Assembly (NCBI GenBank): GCA_933228895.1 | Contig: OW121852.1 | Location: forward strand, 109,947,544-110,011,543 | Source of the DNA: Platycnemis pennipes | Taxonomy: Eukaryota > Arthropoda > Insecta > Odonata > Platycnemididae | Direction of reading: 5' to 3' | Length of the DNA: 64,000 bases | Shown: in pieces, positions 9,777 to 23,024 of the stretch | Layout of the letters: every line of letters starts with the position of its first letter | Numbering within the stretch: the stretch's first letter is position 1 | The notes under the pieces: generated by a model | Seen by the model: only the letters and a program-made list of their open reading frames with translations | Databases searched by the model: none | Told to the model about the DNA's origin: nothing | Position numbers and translations under genes: made by a program

Positions 9777-10995
9777 GTGTGCTTCCGGGTTTATAAATTC
9801 CTAAAACAGTAGATTAAAGGAATTTCCATCTAGGAGACGGATTCTCCGGCGAAATTTCCACAGTTCTAAGTGTGAGGATCCACAACTTTTCATGGAAACG
9901 AATTTTCTGCCGTTCAAATTGGCGGTAGTTTCTGAGGGAAAAAGGGTTTATGGGAATATTTTCGGTGACGGGAATCGCATTTTGGGAAAATGAAAAAAGG
10001 CGATTTGCGGGAAAAGGAAGCGTCGGAGAGGAAAACGGATGAAATTTTTGGGGGAATCCAAAAGGGGGAACGTTGGAAATCCGTCCCGCGTCCATTGACA
10101 TGTAGTCACTCCACTCACGAGGTACGGGGTTCGATACCCGGAGTTGTAATGCGTATCACATACTCCGAAGGATACTTGTGCATTCCGAAAAATGCAGCAG
10201 TTAATCCTGATGCCTGATTCTTCGGGAACAGTTTTTTCTTGAGGAGGGAAAGGAATTAGTTACTGATATCATCTTTACTATTATTCCTTGATTTTATATC
10301 TGACTTACGTCCTTGCGTTTGGCTATTGGCTTCCAAACGCTTGCAAGGTATCCGGCATCAGTGTTGAGAGCTGATCGTTTTGGACGGCACAGAAATATTT
10401 CAATGCATGTGAGAAGCAATACAATCCTGTGGTTCAAACCCCTGTACCTCGAGACTTGAGTGAGAATATGTCAACGGACAATGGACTGCTCTCAAGGGTT
10501 CTCTTTTATGCATCTCCTTAAAAGTTTTTCCATTTTCGCCACCGAATCCTCATTTACCCGGAGAACGAAATTTATCCTACCCTTAAATGCGATTCCCGTC
10601 TCAAAGGAAAATCCCTACTGCAAAAGGCGAATGAACCTTACCTTCAAAAACTGTAGTGTAATCGAGGAAATTATAAAAAATGAACTACTACAATATTTTT
10701 ACTGTATTTCTCATAACTCCCCAAAGAACAGAAATAACTAACACCATTATCCATTTGAGCATTAGGAATCATTAGACTGAAAATTTTATCATATGCATGG
10801 AAAAAGTAATATCATTATCTGTAGTTATCTTAATTTTCATTCGCAAATATTCTTCTCTACCTTATTCCTGGTTGAAATTGTCACTGCAAATTGCTTTATT
10901 TGAAATGAATATCAATGAAATCCCTACAAATTAGTCGCTCTATCTCTTCAAAAATTTCTCATCTTCAGCAACTATGAAAGAAAAATATAAAAAAT
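9777..10995 (+). repeat. Satellite copy 9 (1,219 bp)
   Basis: Majority type except for gggaacgttgg directly after the variable box, a change shared with copy 21. Confidence 0.95.
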
Positions 10996-12214
10996 GTGTG
11001 CTTCCGGGTTTATAAATTCCTAAAACAGTAGATTAATGGAATTTCCATCTAGGAGACGGATTCTCCGGCGAAATTTCCACAGTTCTAAGTGTGAGGATCC
11101 ACAACTTTTCATGGAAACGAATTTTCTGCCGTTCAAATTGGCGGTAGTTTCTGAGGGAAAAAGGGTTTATGGGAATATTTTCGGTGACGGGAATCGCATT
11201 TTGGGAAAATGAAAAAAGGCGATTTGCGGGAAAAGGAAGCGTCGGAGAGGAAAACGGATGAAATTTTTGGGGTAATCCATATGGGGGAATGTTGGAAATC
11301 CGTCCCGCGTCCATTGACATGTAGTCACTCCACTCACGAGGTACGGGGTTCGATACCCGGAGTTGTAATGCGTATCACATACTCCGAAGGATACTTGTGC
11401 ATTCCGAAAAATGCAGCAGTTAATCCTGATGCCTGATTCTTCGGGAACAGTTTTTTCTTGAGGAGGGAAAGGAATTAGTTACTGATATCATCTTTACTAT
11501 TATTCCTTGATTTTATATCTGACTTACGTCCTTGCGTTTGGCTATTGGCTTCCAAACGCTTGCAAGGTATCCGGCATCAGTGTTGAGAGCTGATCGTTTT
11601 GGACGGCACAGAAATATTTCAATGCATGTGAGAAGCAATACAATCCTGTGGTTCAAACCCCTGTACCTCGAGACTTGAGTGAGAATATGTCAATGGACAA
11701 TGGACTGCTCTCAAGGGTTCTCTTTTATGCATCTCCTTAAAAGTTTTTCCATTTTCGCCACCGAATCCTCATTTACCCGGAGAACGAAATTTATCCTACC
11801 CTTAAATGCGATTCCCGTCTCAAAGGAAAATCCCTACTGCAAAAGGCGAATGAACCTTACCTTCAAAAACTGTAGTGTAATCGAGGAAATTATAAAAAAT
11901 GAACTACTACAATATTTTTACTGTATTTCTCATAACTCCCCAAAGAACAGAAATAACTAACACCATTATCCATTTGAGCATTAGGAATCATTAGACTGAA
12001 AATTTTATCATATGCATGGAAAAAGTAATATCATTATCTGTAGTTATCTTAATTTTCATTCGCAAATATTCTTCTCTACCTTATTCCTGGTTGAAATTGT
12101 CACTGCAAATTGCTTTATTTGAAATGAATATCAATGAAATCCCTACAAATTAGTCGCTCTATCTCTTCAAAAATTTCTCATCTTCAGCAACTATGAAAGA
12201 AAAATATAAAAAAT
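10996..12214 (+). repeat. Satellite copy 10 (1,219 bp)
   Basis: gattaatgg near the start and variable box taatccatatgg, both shared with copy 12. I found no difference between copies 10 and 12. Confidence 0.95.
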
Positions 12215-13433
12215 GTGTGCTTCCGGGTTTATAAATTCCTAAAACAGTAGATTAAAGGAATTTCCATCTAGGAGACGGATTCTCCGGCGAAATTTCCACA
12301 GTTCTAAGTGTGAGGATCCACAACTTTTCATGGAAACGAATTTTCTGCCGTTCAAATTGGCGGTAGTTTCTGAGGGAAAAAGGGTTTATGGGAATATTTT
12401 CGGTGACGGGAATCGCATTTTGGGAAAATGAAAAAAGGCGATTTGCGGGAAAAGGAAGCGTCGGAGAGGAAAACGGATGAAATTTTAAGGGTAATCCATA
12501 AGGGGGAATGTTGGAAATCCGTCCCGCGTCCATTGACATGTAGTCACTCCACTCACGAGGTACGGGGTTCGATACCCGGAGTTGTAATGCGTATCACATA
12601 CTCCGAAGGATACTTGTGCATTCCGAAAAATGCAGCAGTTAATCCTGATGCCTGATTCTTCGGGAACAGTTTTTTCTTGAGGAGGGAAAGGAATTAGTTA
12701 CTGATATCATCTTTACTATTATTCCTTGATTTTATATCTGACTTACGTCCTTGCGTTTGGCTATTGGCTTCCAAACGCTTGCAAGGTATCCGGCATCAGT
12801 GTTGAGAGCTGATCGTTTTGGACGGCACAGAAATATTTCAATGCATGTGAGAAGCAATACAATCCTGTGGTTCAAACCCCTGTACCTCGAGACTTGAGTG
12901 AGAATATGTCAATGGACAATGGACTGCTCTCAAGGGTTCTCTTTTATGCATCTCCTTAAAAGTTTTTCCATTTTCGCCACCGAATCCTCATTTACCCGGA
13001 GAACGAAATTTATCCTACCCTTAAATGCGATTCCCGTCTCAAAGGAAAATCCCTACTGCAAAAGGCGAATGAACCTTACCTTCAAAAACTGTAGTGTAAT
13101 CGAGGAAATTATAAAAAATGAACTACTACAATATTTTTACTGTATTTCTCATAACTCCCCAAAGAACAGAAATAACTAACACCATTATCCATTTGAGCAT
13201 TAGGAATCATTAGACTGAAAATTTTATCATATGCATGGAAAAAGTAATATCATTATCTGTAGTTATCTTAATTTTCATTCGCAAATATTCTTCTCTACCT
13301 TATTCCTGGTTGAAATTGTCACTGCAAATTGCTTTATTTGAAATGAATATCAATGAAATCCCTACAAATTAGTCGCTCTATCTCTTCAAAAATTTCTCAT
13401 CTTCAGCAACTATGAAAGAAAAATATAAAAAAT
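12215..13433 (+). repeat. Satellite copy 11 (1,219 bp)
   Basis: Its variable region reads aaattttaagggtaatcc, found elsewhere only in copy 16. It lies between the matching copies 10 and 12. Confidence 0.95.
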
Positions 13434-14652
13434 GTGTGCTTCCGGGTTTATAAATTCCTAAAACAGTAGATTAATGGAATTTCCATCTAGGAGACGGATT
13501 CTCCGGCGAAATTTCCACAGTTCTAAGTGTGAGGATCCACAACTTTTCATGGAAACGAATTTTCTGCCGTTCAAATTGGCGGTAGTTTCTGAGGGAAAAA
13601 GGGTTTATGGGAATATTTTCGGTGACGGGAATCGCATTTTGGGAAAATGAAAAAAGGCGATTTGCGGGAAAAGGAAGCGTCGGAGAGGAAAACGGATGAA
13701 ATTTTTGGGGTAATCCATATGGGGGAATGTTGGAAATCCGTCCCGCGTCCATTGACATGTAGTCACTCCACTCACGAGGTACGGGGTTCGATACCCGGAG
13801 TTGTAATGCGTATCACATACTCCGAAGGATACTTGTGCATTCCGAAAAATGCAGCAGTTAATCCTGATGCCTGATTCTTCGGGAACAGTTTTTTCTTGAG
13901 GAGGGAAAGGAATTAGTTACTGATATCATCTTTACTATTATTCCTTGATTTTATATCTGACTTACGTCCTTGCGTTTGGCTATTGGCTTCCAAACGCTTG
14001 CAAGGTATCCGGCATCAGTGTTGAGAGCTGATCGTTTTGGACGGCACAGAAATATTTCAATGCATGTGAGAAGCAATACAATCCTGTGGTTCAAACCCCT
14101 GTACCTCGAGACTTGAGTGAGAATATGTCAATGGACAATGGACTGCTCTCAAGGGTTCTCTTTTATGCATCTCCTTAAAAGTTTTTCCATTTTCGCCACC
14201 GAATCCTCATTTACCCGGAGAACGAAATTTATCCTACCCTTAAATGCGATTCCCGTCTCAAAGGAAAATCCCTACTGCAAAAGGCGAATGAACCTTACCT
14301 TCAAAAACTGTAGTGTAATCGAGGAAATTATAAAAAATGAACTACTACAATATTTTTACTGTATTTCTCATAACTCCCCAAAGAACAGAAATAACTAACA
14401 CCATTATCCATTTGAGCATTAGGAATCATTAGACTGAAAATTTTATCATATGCATGGAAAAAGTAATATCATTATCTGTAGTTATCTTAATTTTCATTCG
14501 CAAATATTCTTCTCTACCTTATTCCTGGTTGAAATTGTCACTGCAAATTGCTTTATTTGAAATGAATATCAATGAAATCCCTACAAATTAGTCGCTCTAT
14601 CTCTTCAAAAATTTCTCATCTTCAGCAACTATGAAAGAAAAATATAAAAAAT
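13434..14652 (+). repeat. Satellite copy 12 (1,219 bp)
   Basis: Same diagnostic variants as copy 10 (gattaatgg, taatccatatgg), 2,438 bp away. Confidence 0.95.
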
Positions 14653-15871
14653 GTGTGCTTCCGGGTTTATAAATTCCTAAAACAGTAGATTAAAGGAATT
14701 TCCATCTAGGAGACGGATTCTCCGGCGAAATTTCCACAGTTCTAAGTGTGAGGATCCACAACTTTTCATGGAAACGAATTTTCTGCCGTTCAAATTGGCG
14801 GTAGTTTCTGAGGGAAAAAGGGTTTATGGGAATATTTTCGGTGACGGGAATCGCATTCTGGGAAAATGAAAAAAGGCGATTTGCGGGAAAAGGAAGCGTC
14901 GGAGAGGAAAACGGATGAAATTTTTGGGGGAATCCAAAAGGGGGAATGTTGGAAATCCGTCCCGCGTCCATTGACATGTAGTCACTCCACTCACGAGGTA
15001 CGGGGTTCGATACCCGGAGTTGTAATGCGTATCACATACTCCGAAGGATACTTGTGCATTCCGAAAAATGCAGCAGTTAATCCTGATGCCTGATTCTTCG
15101 GGAACAGTTTTTTCTTGAGGAGGGAAAGGAATTAGTTACTGATATCATCTTTACTATTATTCCTTGATTTTATATCTGACTTACGTCCTTGCGTTTGGCT
15201 ATTGGCTTCCAAACGCTTGCAAGGTATCCGGCATCAGTGTTGAGAGCTGATCGTTTTGGACGGCACAGAAATATTTCAATGCATGTGAGAAGCAATACAA
15301 TCCTGTGGTTCAAACCCCTGTACCTCGAGACTTGAGTGAGAATATGTCAACGGACAATGGACTGCTCTCAAGGGTTCTCTTTTATGCATCTCCTTAAAAG
15401 TTTTTCCATTTTCGCCACCGAATCCTCATTTACCCGGAGAACGAAATTTATCCTACCCTTAAATGCGATTCCCGTCTCAAAGGAAAATCCCTACTGCAAA
15501 AGGCGAATGAACCTTACCTTCAAAAACTGTAGTGTAATCGAGGAAATTATAAAAAATGAACTACTACAATATTTTTACTGTATTTCTCATAACTCCCCAA
15601 AGAACAGAAATAACTAACACCATTATCCATTTGAGCATTAGGAATCATTAGACTGAAAATTTTATCATATGCATGGAAAAAGTAATATCATTATCTGTAG
15701 TTATCTTAATTTTCATTCGCAAATATTCTTCTCTACCTTATTCCTGGTTGAAATTGTCACTGCAAATTGCTTTATTTGAAATGAATATCAATGAAATCCC
15801 TACAAATTAGTCGCTCTATCTCTTCAAAAATTTCTCATCTTCAGCAACTATGAAAGAAAAATATAAAAAAT
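14653..15871 (+). repeat. Satellite copy 13 (1,219 bp)
   Basis: Majority type with gcattctggg for gcattttggg, a change shared with copies 19 and 21. Confidence 0.95.
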
Positions 15872-17090
15872 GTGTGCTTCCGGGTTTATAAATTCCTAAA
15901 ACAGTAGATTAAAGGAATTTCCATCTAGGAGACGGATTCTCCGGCGAAATTTCCACAGTTCTAAGTGTGAGGATCCACAACTTTTCATGGAAACGAATTT
16001 TCTGCCGTTCAAATTGGCGGTAGTTTCTGAGGGAAAAAGGGTTTATGGGAATATTTTCGGTGACGGGAATCGCATTTTGGGAAAATGAAAAAAGGCGATT
16101 TGCGGGAAAAGGAAGCGTCGGAGAGGAAAACGGATGAAATTTTTGGGGGAATCCAAAAGGGGGAATGTTGGAAATCCGTCCCGCGTCCATTGACATGTAG
16201 TCACTCCACTCACGAGGTACGGGGTTCGATACCCGGAGTTGTAATGCGTATCACATACTCCGAAGGATACTTGTGCATTCCGAAAAATGCAGCAGTTAAT
16301 CCTGATGCCTGATTCTTCGGGAACAGTTTTTTCTTGAGGAGGGAAAGGAATTAGTTACTGATATCATCTTTACTATTATTCCTTGATTTTATATCTGACT
16401 TACGTCCTTGCGTTTGGCTATTGGCTTCCAAACGCTTGCAAGGTATCCGGCATCAGTGTTGAGAGCTGATCGTTTTGGACGGCACAGAAATATTTCAATG
16501 CATGTGAGAAGCAATACAATCCTGTGGTTCAAACCCCTGTACCTCGAGACTTGAGTGAGAATATGTCAACGGACAATGGACTGCTCTCAAGGGTTCTCTT
16601 TTATGCATCTCCTTAAAAGTTTTTCCATTTTCGCCACCGAATCCTCATTTACCCGGAGAACGAAATTTATCCTACCCTTAAATGCGATTCCCGTCTCAAA
16701 GGAAAATTTCTACTGCAAAAGGCGAATGAACCTTACCTTCAAAAACTGTAGTGTAATCGAGGAAATTATAAAAAATGAACTACTACAATATTTTTACTGT
16801 ATTTCTCATAACTCCCCAAAGAACAGAAATAACTAACACCATTATCCATTTGAGCATTAGGAATCATTAGACTGAAAATTTTATCATATGCATGGAAAAA
16901 GTAATATCATTATCTGTAGTTATCTTAATTTTCATTCGCAAATATTCTTCTCTACCTTATTCCTGGTTGAAATTGTCACTGCAAATTGCTTTATTTGAAA
17001 TGAATATCAATGAAATCCCTACAAATTAGTCGCTCTATCTCTTCAAAAATTTCTCATCTTCAGCAACTATGAAAGAAAAATATAAAAAAT
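15872..17090 (+). repeat. Satellite copy 14 (1,219 bp)
   Basis: Majority type with ggaaaatttctac for ggaaaatccctac in the right arm. Copy 43 has a similar change. Confidence 0.95.
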
Positions 17091-18309
17091 GTGTGCTTCC
17101 GGGTTTATAAATTCCTAAAACAGTAGATTAAAGGAATTTCCATCTAGGAGACGGATTCTCCGGCGAAATTTCCACAGTTCTAAGTGTGAGGATCCACAAC
17201 TTTTCATGGAAACGAATTTTCTGCCGTTCAAATTGGCGGTAGTTTCTGAGGGAAAAAGGGTTTATGGGAATATTTTCGGTGACGGGAATCGCATTTTGGG
17301 AAAATGAAAAAAGGCGATTTGCGGGAAAAGGAAGCGTCGGAGAGGAAAACGGATGAAATTTTTGGGGGAATCCAAAAGAGGGAATGTTGGAAATCCGTCC
17401 CGCGTCCATTGACATGTAGTCACTCCACTCACGAGGTACGGGGTTCGATACCCGGAGTTGTAATGCGTATCACATACTCCGAAGGATACTTGTGCATTCC
17501 GAAAAATGCAGCAGTTAATCCTGATGCCTGATTCTTCGGGAACAGTTTTTTCTTGAGGAGGGAAAGGAATTAGTTACTGATATCATCTTTACTATTATTC
17601 CTTGATTTTATATCTGACTTACGTCCTTGCGTTTGGCTATTGGCTTCCAAACGCTTGCAAGGTATCCGGCATCAGTGTTGAGAGCTGATCGTTTTGGACG
17701 GCACAGAAATATTTCAATGCATGTGAGAAGCAATACAATCCTGTGGTTCAAACCCCTGTACCTCGAGACTTGAGTGAGAATATGTCAACGGACAATGGAC
17801 TGCTCTCAAGGGTTCTCTTTTATGCATCTCCTTAAAAGTTTTTCCATTTTCGCCACCGAATCCTCATTTACCCGGAGAACGAAATTTATCCTACCCTTAA
17901 ATGCGATTCCCGTCTCAAAGGAAAATCCCTACTGCAAAAGGCGAATGAACCTTACCTTCAAAAACTGTAGTGTAATCGAGGAAATTATAAAAAATGAACT
18001 ACTACAATATTTTTACTGTATTTCTCATAACTCCCCAAAGAACAGAAATAACTAACACCATTATCCATTTGAGCATTAGGAATCATTAGACTGAAAATTT
18101 TATCATATGCATGGAAAAAGTAATATCATTATCTGTAGTTATCTTAATTTTCATTCGCAAATATTCTTCTCTACCTTATTCCTGGTTGAAATTGTCACTG
18201 CAAATTGCTTTATTTGAAATGAATATCAATGAAATCCCTACAAATTAGTCGCTCTATCTCTTCAAAAATTTCTCATCTTCAGCAACTATGAAAGAAAAAT
18301 ATAAAAAAT
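17091..18309 (+). repeat. Satellite copy 15 (1,219 bp)
   Basis: Majority type with a private substitution in the second G run of the variable box (ccaaaagaggg). Confidence 0.95.
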
Positions 18310-19521
18310 GTGTGCTTCCGGGTTTATAAATTCCTAAAACAGTAGATTAAAGGAATTTCCATCTAGGAGACGGATTCTCCGGCGAAATTTCCACAGTTCT
18401 AAGTGTGAGGATCCACAACTTTTCATGGAAACGAATTTTCTGCCGTTCAAATTGGCGGTAGTTTCTGAGGGAAAAAGGGTTTATGGGAATATTTTCGGTG
18501 ACGGGAATCGCATTTTGGGAAAATGAAAAAAGGCGATTTGCGGGAAAAGGAAGCGTCGGAGAGGAAAACGGATGAAATTTTAAGGGTAATCCATAAGGGG
18601 GAATGTTGGAAATCCGTCCCGCGTCCATTGACATGTAGTCACTCCACTCACGAGGTACGGGGTTCGATACCCGGAGTTGTAATGCGTATCACATACTCCG
18701 AAGGATACTTGTGCATTCCGAAAAATGCAGCAGTTAATCCTGATGCTTCGGGAACAGTTTTTCCTTGAGGAGGGAAAGGAATTAGTTACTGATATCATCT
18801 TCACTATTATTCCTTGATTTTATATCTGACTTACGTCCTTGCGTTTGGCTATTGGCTTCCAAACGCTTGCAAGGTATCCGGCATCAGTGTTGAGAGCTGA
18901 TCGTTTTGGACGGCACAGAAATTTTTCAATGCATGTGAGAAGCAATACAATCCTGTGGTTCAAACCCCTGTACCTCGAGACTTGAGTGAGAATATGTCAA
19001 CGGACAATGGACTGCTATCAACGGTTCTCTTTTATGCATCTCCTTAAAAGTTTTTCCATTTTCGCCACCGAATCCTCATTTACCCGGAGAACGAAATTTA
19101 TCCTACCCTTAAATGCGATTCCCGTCTCAAAGGAAAATCCCTACTGCAAAAGGCGAATGAACCTTACCTTCAAAAACTGTAGTGTAATCGAGGAAATTAT
19201 AAAAAATGAACTACTACAATATTTTTACTGTATTTCTCATAACTCCCCAAAGAACAGAAATAACTAACACCATTATCCATTTGAGCATTAGGAATCATTA
19301 GACTGAAAATTTTATCATATGCATGGAAAAAGTAATATCATTATCTGTAGTTATCTTAATTTTCATTCGCAAATATTCTTCTCTACCTTATTCCTGGTTG
19401 AAATTGTCACTGCAAATTGCTTTATTTGAAATGAATATCAATGAAATCCCTACAAATTAGTCGCTCTATCTCTTCAAAAATTTCTCATCTTCAGCAACTA
19501 TGAAAGAAAAATATAAAAAAT
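18310..19521 (+). repeat. Satellite copy 16 (1,212 bp), mosaic
   Basis: The left part carries the rare aaattttaaggg box of copy 11. The right part carries gtttttcc, cttcactatt, aatttttcaatg and gctatcaacgg, the combination of copy 22. A 7-bp deletion lies at 18746/18747. Confidence 0.95.
18746..18747. other. 7-bp deletion junction in copy 16
   Basis: Other copies read gatgcctgattcttcgg; this copy reads gatgcttcgg, so ctgattc is missing. The loss accounts exactly for the 1,212-bp unit length and reframes the local open frames. Confidence 0.95.
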
Positions 19522-20663
19522 GTGTGCTTCCGGGTTTATAAATTCCTAAAACAGTAGATTAAAGGAATTTCCATCTAGGAGACGGATTCTCCGGCGAAAT
19601 TTCCACAGTTCTAAGTGTGAGGATCCACAACTTTTCATGGAAACGAATTTTCTGCCGTTCAAATTGGCGGTAGTTTCTGAGGGAAAAAGGGTTTATGGGA
19701 ATATTTTCGGTGACGGGAATCGCATTTTGGGAAAATGAAAAAAGGCGATTTGCGGGAAAAGGAAGCGTCGGAGAGGAAAACGGATGAAATTTTTGGGGTA
19801 ATCCATAAGGGGGAATGTTGGAAATCCGTCCCGCGTCCATTGACATGTAGTCACTCCACTCACGAGGTACGGGGTTCGATACCCGGAGTTGTAATGCGTA
19901 TCACATACTCCGAAGGATACTTGTGCATTCCGAAAAATGCAGCAGGTAATCCTGATGCCTGATTCTTCGGGAACAATTTTTTCTTGAGGAGGGAAAGGAA
20001 TTAGTTACTGATATCATCTTTACTATTATTCCTTGATTTTATATCTGACTTACGTCCTTGCGTTTGGCTATTGGCTTCCAAACGCAATACAATCCTGTGG
20101 TTCAAACCCCTGTACCTCGAGACTTGAGTGAGAATATGTCAATGGACAATGGACTGCTCTCAAGGGTTCTCTTTTATGCATCTCCTTAAAAGTTTTTCCA
20201 TTTTCGCCACCGAATCCTCATTTACCCGGAGAACGAAATTTATCCTACCCTTAAATGCGATTCCCGTCTCAAAGGAAAATCCCTACTGCAAAAGGCGAAT
20301 GAACCTTACCTTCAAAAACTGTAGTGTAATCGAGGAAATTATAAAAAATGAACTACTACAATATTTTTACTGTATTTCTCATAACTCCCCAAAGAACAGA
20401 AATAACTAACACCATTATCCATTTGAGCATTAGGAATCATTAGACTGAAAATTGTATCATATGCATGGAAAAAGTAATATCATTGTCTGTAGTTATCTTA
20501 ATTTTCATTCGCAAATATTCTTCTCTACCTTATTCCTGGTTGAAATTGTCACTGCAAATTGCTTTATTTGAAATGAATATCAATGAAATCCCTACAAATT
20601 AGTCGCTCTATCTCTTCAAAAATTTCTCATCTTCAGCAACTATGAAAGAAAAATATAAAAAAT
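19522..20663 (+). repeat. Satellite copy 17 (1,142 bp, deleted)
   Basis: Variable box taatccataagg, private gcaggtaatcc and gaacaatttt, then the 77-bp deletion at 20085/20086. The spacer has aaattgtatc and cattgtctg. Confidence 0.95.
20085..20086. other. 77-bp deletion junction in copy 17
   Basis: The sequence jumps from ccaaacgc directly to aatacaatcc, removing 77 bp of the right arm. The intact sequence has GC at both breakpoints, so a 2-bp microhomology may have guided the loss. The identical junction occurs at 22446/22447. Confidence 0.95.
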
Positions 20664-21882
20664 GTGTGCTTCCGGGTTTATAAATTCCTAAAACAGTAGA
20701 TTAAAGGAATTTCCATCTAGGAGACGGATTCTCCGGAGAAATTTCCACAGTTCTAAGTGTGAGGATCCACAACTTTTCATGGAAACGAATTTTCTGCCGT
20801 TCAAATTGGCGGTAGTTTCTGAGGGAAAAAGGGTTTATGGGAATATTTTCGGTGACGGGAATCGCATTTTGGGAAAATGAAAAAAGGCGATTTGCGGGAA
20901 AAGGAAGCGTCGGAGAGGAAAACGGATGAAATTTTTGGGGGAATCCAAAAGGGGGAATGTTGGAGATCCGTCCCGCGTCCATTGACATGTAGTCACTCCA
21001 CTCACGAGGTACGGGGTTCGATACCCGGAGTTGTAATGCGTATCACATACTCCGAAGGATACTTGTGCATTCCGAAAAATGCAGCAGTTAATCCTGATGC
21101 CTGATTCTTCGGGAACAGTTTTTTCTTGAGGAGGGAAAGGAATTAGTTACTGATATCATCTTTACTATTATTCCTTGATTTTATATCTGACTTACGTCCT
21201 TGCGTTTGGCTATTGGCTTCCAAACGCTTGCAAGGTATCCGGCATCAGTGTTGAGAGCTGATCGTTTTGGACGGCACAGAAATATTTCAATGCATGTGAG
21301 AGGCAATACAATCCTGTGGTTCAAACCCCTGTACCTCGAGACTTGAGTGAGAATATGTCAACGGACAATGGACTGCTCTCAAGGGTTCTCTTTTATGCAT
21401 CTCCTTAAAAGTTTTTCCATTTTCGCCACCGAATCCTCATTTACCCGGAGAACGAAATTTATCCTACCCTTAAATGCGATTCCCGTCTCAAAGGAAAATC
21501 CCTACTGCAAAAGGCGAATGAACCTTACCTTCAAAAACTGTAGTGTAATCGAGGAAATTATAAAAAATGAACTACTACAATATTTTTACTGTATTTCTCA
21601 TAACTCCCCAAAGAACAGAAATAACTAACACCATTATCCATTTGAGCATTAGGAATCATTAGACTGAAAATTTTATCATATGCATGGAAAAAGTAATATC
21701 ATTATCTGTAGTTATCTTAATTTTCATTCGCAAATATTCTTCTCTACCTTATTCCTGGTTGAAATTGTCACTGCAAATTGCTTTATTTGAAATGAATATC
21801 AATGAAATCCCTACAAATTAGTCGCTCTATCTCTTCAAAAATTTCTCATCTTCAGCAACTATGAAAGAAAAATATAAAAAAT
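20664..21882 (+). repeat. Satellite copy 18 (1,219 bp)
   Basis: Has ttggagatcc, shared only with copy 20, and private changes tccggagaaa and gagaggcaat. Confidence 0.95.
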
Positions 21883-23024
21883 GTGTGCTTCCGGGTTTAT
21901 AAATTCCTAAAACAGTAGATTAAAGGAATTTCCATCTAGGAGACGGATTCTCCGGCGAAATTTCCACAGTTCTAAGTGTGAGGATCCACAACTTTTCATG
22001 GAAACGAATTTTCTGCCGTTCAAATTGGCGGTAGTTTCTGAGGGAAAAAGGGTTTATGGAAATATTTTCGGTGACGGGAATCGCATTCTGGGAAAATGAA
22101 AAAAGGCGATTTGCGGGAAAAGGAAGCGTCGGAGAGGAAAACGGATGAAATTTTTGGGGGAATCCAAAAGGGGGAATGTTGGAAATCCGTCCCGCGTCCA
22201 TTGACATGTAGTCACTCCACTCACGAGGTACGGGGTTCGATACCCGGAGTTGTAATGCGTATCACATACTCCGAAGGATACTTGTGCATTCCGAAAAATG
22301 CAGCAGTTAATCCTGATGCCTGATTCTTCGGGAACAGTTTTTTCTTGAGGAGGGAAAGGAATTAGTTACTGATATCATCTTTACTATTATTCCTTGATTT
22401 TATATCTGACTTACGTCCTTGCGTTTGGCTATTGGCTTCCAAACGCAATACAATCCTGTGGTTCAAACCCCTGTACCTCGAGACTTGAGTGAGAATATGT
22501 CAATGGACAATGGACTGCTCTCAAGGGTTCTCTTTTATGCATCTCCTTAAAAGTTTTTCCATTTTCGCCACCGAATCCTCATTTACCCGGAGAACGAAAT
22601 TTATCCTACCCTTAAATGCGATTCCCGTCTCTAAGGAAAATCCCTACTGCAAAAGGCGAATGAACCTTACCTTCAAAAACTGTAGTGTAATCGAGGAAAT
22701 TATAAAAAATGAACTACTACAATATATTTACTGTATTTCTCATAACTCCCCAAAGAACAGAAATAACTAACACCATTATCCATTTGAGCATTAGGAATCA
22801 TTAGACTGAAAATTGTATCATATGCATGGAAAAAGTAATATCATTGTCTGTAGTTATCTTAATTTTCATTCGCAAATATTCTTCTCTACCTTATTCCTGG
22901 TTGAAATTGTCACTGCAAATTGCTTTATTTGAAATGAATATCAATGAAATCCCTACAAATTAGTCGCTCTATCTCTTCAAAAATTTCTCATCTTCAGCAA
23001 CTATGAAAGAAAAATATAAAAAAT
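21883..23024 (+). repeat. Satellite copy 19 (1,142 bp, deleted)
   Basis: Carries the same 77-bp deletion as copy 17. Also gcattctggg, private ttatggaaat and atatattta, gtctctaagg (shared with copy 24), and the aaattgtatc/cattgtctg spacer. Confidence 0.95.
22446..22447. other. 77-bp deletion junction in copy 19
   Basis: Same junction, base for base, as in copy 17, 2,361 bp away. One event followed by duplication is far simpler than two independent events. Confidence 0.95.
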
